A stretch of DNA of 64,000 nt, from assembly GCA_944320685.1 (NCBI GenBank), contig CALUIK010000002.1:248001-312000 (forward strand), given 5' to 3'. The translations under genes were made by a program, and so were the position numbers. The DNA is from an uncultured Alistipes sp. GTDB taxonomy: Bacteria > Bacteroidota > Bacteroidia > Bacteroidales > Rikenellaceae. Shown one piece after another: positions 62,501 to 64,000 of the stretch. The notes under the pieces were generated by a model. It worked only from the letters and a program-made list of their open reading frames with translations. It did no database searches and had not been told where the DNA came from. Position 1 is the first letter of the stretch. Each line of letters opens with the position of its first letter.

Positions 62501-63745
62501 GACGAGAAGGACCGGCACCGCAAAATCCTCATACCGTTCTTCACGCCCTTCATTTCGCCGCTTATCCCGCATATCGTGGCACGCGCGGGCTACGACGTGG
62601 AGAGCCTGCCCGCCAGCTCGGCGTATACGGCCGAAATGGGGCTCAAGTATGCCAATAATGAGATATGCTATCCGGCTACGCTTATCGTTGGCGATATGAT
62701 TGCCGCATTGCAGTCGGGACGGTACGACGTTTCGCATACGGCCGTGGCCATATCGCAGACGGGAGGCCAGTGCCGCGCCAGCAATTACATATCGCTCATA
62801 AAAAAGGCTCTTGTGGAGGCCGGTTTCGCGGATGTCCCCGTCATATCGGTGTCGCCAGGCAGCGGCCTTAAGAATGCACAGCCCGGATTCAGGATTCCGT
62901 GGCGGAAACTGTTGCGTTCGGCTGTCGGGGCGGTAATATTTACAGACTGCCTCGCACGGCTGTACTATCCCGCCGCTGTACGTGAAACGGAAGCGGGAAG
63001 CGCTGCGGCCCTGCGCGACAAATATATGGATGAGGCAGTCAAGATCATACGCGATCGGTCGGAAGGACGGCAGATCGCCTCGTTCCGCGACCTTCTGTCA
63101 TGTGCTGCCGAGGAGTTCTCACGAATCGTACCCACAGGCGTCGACCGCCCGAAGGTGGGTATCGTGGGAGAGATATACCTCAAATTCAACCCGTTTGCGC
63201 AGAAGGGACTGACCGAATGGCTCGTAGAGCAGAAAATCGAGGTCGTGTCGCCCGTTCTGGCAGATTTCTTCATGCAGGGATTCGTGAACCGCGACGTGAA
63301 ACTGCGCACCGGCCTTGAGAAGTCCCGCATACCCGATTGGCTTATGCGGAGGGTATTTGCATGGATGCAGGGCATTATCGACAGCTATAACGCTGCGGCG
63401 TCGCGCTTCGAGTATTTCCGGCCATTGGGCAATATCTATCACGAGGCGGCTGCCGCATCGAAGATCATATCACTCAACGCCCGTTTCGGCGAGGGGTGGC
63501 TGCTGCCAGGGGAGATAGCCACCTTCGCCATGGACGGCGTGAACAATGTCGTGAGCCTGCAGCCGTTCGGATGTATCGCCAACCACATTGTTGCGAAGGG
63601 TGTAGAGAAACGCATCAAGACCCTGTATCCGCAGATGAATCTGCTGTCGCTCGATTTCGACGGCAGCGTGAGCGATGTGAACATTACTAACCGCCTGCTG
63701 CTGTTTATCTATAACCTGAAGAAAGGTGAGCGGCAAGGAAAATGA
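59516..63745 (+). CDS. fused 2-hydroxyacyl-CoA dehydratase activase (BadF/BcrA type) with dehydratase-like C-terminus
   Basis: A 1409-residue cytosolic protein. Two ASKHA ATPase domains are fused, at about 1-265 (GLDIGSTTVK, IDIGGEDAK, NCAGGTGAF, SRCGVFAKTD) and 319-590 (GIDSGSTTTK, LDIGGQDIK, ACSSGCGSF, TRCTVFMNS). Each keeps the two Cys that in HgdC-type activators share one [4Fe-4S] cluster between subunits. A Cys cluster at about 604-632 (CHGCENGC, NKC), a DUF2229 region from about 670 (VGIPRCLNLYEEYP), and an HgdB-like part (about 865-1310) follow. Activases inject electrons with ATP into radical dehydratases. Whether this fusion is activator, enzyme or both is not known. Similar large proteins occur in gut Bacteroidota and Clostridia. 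Confidence 0.85.
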   Translation: MADYRMGLDIGSTTVKAVVLDESGRMCYSKYERHNARVPQTLAEVFGEIGERLKDGRFSLTVTGSVGLGVAERSKIDFIQEVVASTAYVRRYHPSTATVIDIGGEDAKVVFINDGGAPDMRMNGNCAGGTGAFIDQMAVLLNTTPEGLDELARNSSHIYPIASRCGVFAKTDIQNLVAKNATREDIAASIFHAVAVQTVVTLSHGCDIRTPVLFCGGPLAFLPSLRKAFVDYLHLSEEEVVMPSDAQLLPAWGAAIMARSERRLTAREWNDLIAGDAPNGMRSYDSLQPIFGSDGELASWREAKNSHLMVPAPLHAGRMEMLLGIDSGSTTTKIVAIDRDKHLLFSYYTPNDGNPIAAVERGLRRLAEECAAAGTDPVVCGGCSTGYGEDLIKAAFRLDYGIIETIAHYIAAREITPDVSFILDIGGQDIKAIFVDRGVLTRMEINEACSSGCGSFIETFAKSLGYSVADFAALACTAEFPCDLGTRCTVFMNSKVKQVLREGASIADIAAGLSYSVVKNCLYKVLKFRSADELGERVVVQGGTMRNDAVVRAFERLTEREVFRSERPELMGAFGCALYARDRAVTGVALDEILEAASYTSRTMQCHGCENGCMVTRYRFANGNDYFSGNKCERHFSNRGDSDLQGRNAYAEKLHLLFDRPECRDGRLTVGIPRCLNLYEEYPFWHTLLYNCGIRVVLSEASNMASYENNVRKVMSDNICFPAKLVHSHIAALAERGVDRILMPYVIYERMEDNRAVNSYNCPIVSGYSDVVRSVENLSVPLDTPTVSFRSERLLRRQCVEYLRTLGVDRVTALRAFRLALAEYHAFSCKIKAVDEEIVSRSHEAGRLTIILAGRPYHADPLIQHKLSDMIASMGVDVITDDIVRGEQIDTVDTHFVSQWAYPNRILRAAEWCVRQGSDVQLVQMTSFGCGPDALLTDEVRDLLGRYGKSFALLKIDDVSNIGSLKLRVRSLIESLKLGHCRRTETRPFVTTPVFDEKDRHRKILIPFFTPFISPLIPHIVARAGYDVESLPASSAYTAEMGLKYANNEICYPATLIVGDMIAALQSGRYDVSHTAVAISQTGGQCRASNYISLIKKALVEAGFADVPVISVSPGSGLKNAQPGFRIPWRKLLRSAVGAVIFTDCLARLYYPAAVRETEAGSAAALRDKYMDEAVKIIRDRSEGRQIASFRDLLSCAAEEFSRIVPTGVDRPKVGIVGEIYLKFNPFAQKGLTEWLVEQKIEVVSPVLADFFMQGFVNRDVKLRTGLEKSRIPDWLMRRVFAWMQGIIDSYNAAASRFEYFRPLGNIYHEAAAASKIISLNARFGEGWLLPGEIATFAMDGVNNVVSLQPFGCIANHIVAKGVEKRIKTLYPQMNLLSLDFDGSVSDVNITNRLLLFIYNLKKGERQGK

Positions 63746-63944
63746 CACTAACGGCAACCCGGGTGCGTATGCTGACGCCGGTTGGGGGGGGCTGTGGCCT
63801 GCATTAGTGACGGGAAGAATTGAACAGGCTCTACGCTCGGCATCCAATCAAATGAAAATGCCTTTGGCATCGGTGCGGGTAAGGCAATCGCAGCAGCCCG
63901 ATACGGAGAGGATGCAGTATACGGCGTAAAAAATGGCAATATAG
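63746..63944. other. intergenic region after the activase gene
   Basis: I find no credible gene. Three short words GGCAT (63839-63843), ATGCC (63858-63862) and GGCAT (63866-63870) could form two mutually exclusive 5-bp hairpins. A frame open from 63824 to the window end lacks any NTG start before 63950. No T-tailed terminator for the activase gene is evident. Confidence 0.35.
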
Positions 63945-63975
63945 TTTGTACATTGCGATTTTTGTATTACCTTTA
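63945..63975 (+). promoter_or_regulatory. promoter at the right edge of the window
   Basis: TTTG (63945-63948), 19-bp spacer, TACCTTTA (63968-63975, one mismatch). It would drive a gene beyond the window. The first transcribed bases (from about 63980) resemble the beginning of Bacteroidota cobalamin riboswitches, but only 20 nt are visible. Confidence 0.5.
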
Positions 63976-64000
63976 CACCCGCAAACCGAAAGAGGTGCGT

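Noticed and set aside
63824-64000. An open frame to the window edge with vague resemblance to the tail of a sugar kinase
   Set aside because: It has no NTG start before 63950, overlaps a good promoter, and the similarity is too weak to name a gene or pseudogene.

Overview
The window is a compact, GC-moderate chromosomal segment from a member of the Bacteroidota, most likely an Alistipes/Rikenellaceae-like gut anaerobe. That assignment is inferred from four things. Many upstream regions carry the Bacteroidota promoter pattern (TTTG or TTG, about 19-21 bp, TAnnTTTG). The primary sigma factor is the short type without region 1.1. Lineage-typical families are present (PUR/DUF3276, DcaP-like porin, GH95 fucosidase, K+-dependent membrane pyrophosphatase). 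The anaerobic/redox genes (Rex, rubrerythrin, dehydratase activase) fit an anaerobe. I see no tRNA, rRNA, CRISPR array, transposase or prophage gene.

Layout. 1-5.1 kb: end of an unrecognised gene, glyA, the primary sigma factor, and a lipoprotein with a C-terminal TlpA-like thioredoxin domain. 5.1-10.9 kb: ung, a lipoprotein-like alkaline phosphatase, cysM, then glmM with an M20 dipeptidase. 11.0-18.3 kb: a tightly packed plus-strand operon with nucleoside phosphorylase, dnaN, a DnaQ-like exonuclease, a triple-LysM/periplasmic-binding fusion, rex, a shortened ribF, a hotdog thioesterase and a YhhN protein. 18.4-23.2 kb: htpG and a secreted GH95 enzyme. 23.2-36.9 kb: mostly minus strand: serine hydrolase-dnaE-trxA, dedA-aroE, and ettA-hisS-S41 protease-PUR protein-mnmA. 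37-41.6 kb: rubrerythrin, CapA-like protein, DcaP-like porin and a membrane metallophosphoesterase. 41.8-46.7 kb: a TolC-HlyD-ABC2-ABC2 export operon without an ATPase gene. 46.8-51.5 kb: LuxC-like acyl-CoA reductase with a PatB-type lyase, then the membrane pyrophosphatase. 51.6-57.3 kb: a complete tripartite RND efflux operon, divergent from a LytS/LytTR-type two-component pair (57.4-59.3 kb). 59.5-63.7 kb: a 1409-residue fused 2-hydroxyacyl-CoA dehydratase activase. The window ends in a promoter that may lead into a riboswitch cut off by the window edge.

Most of the window is core genome. The points most worth a second look are: mnmA, whose PP-loop lies upstream of every NTG start codon in its frame; a RibF that keeps the adenylyltransferase half but lacks the flavokinase motif; a sigma-54-like promoter overlapping an inverted repeat before htpG; a structured leader before the giant activase; a nearly leaderless CapA-family transcript; and the ATPase-less ABC export operon. 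I do not see a wholly new defence or mobile system here.
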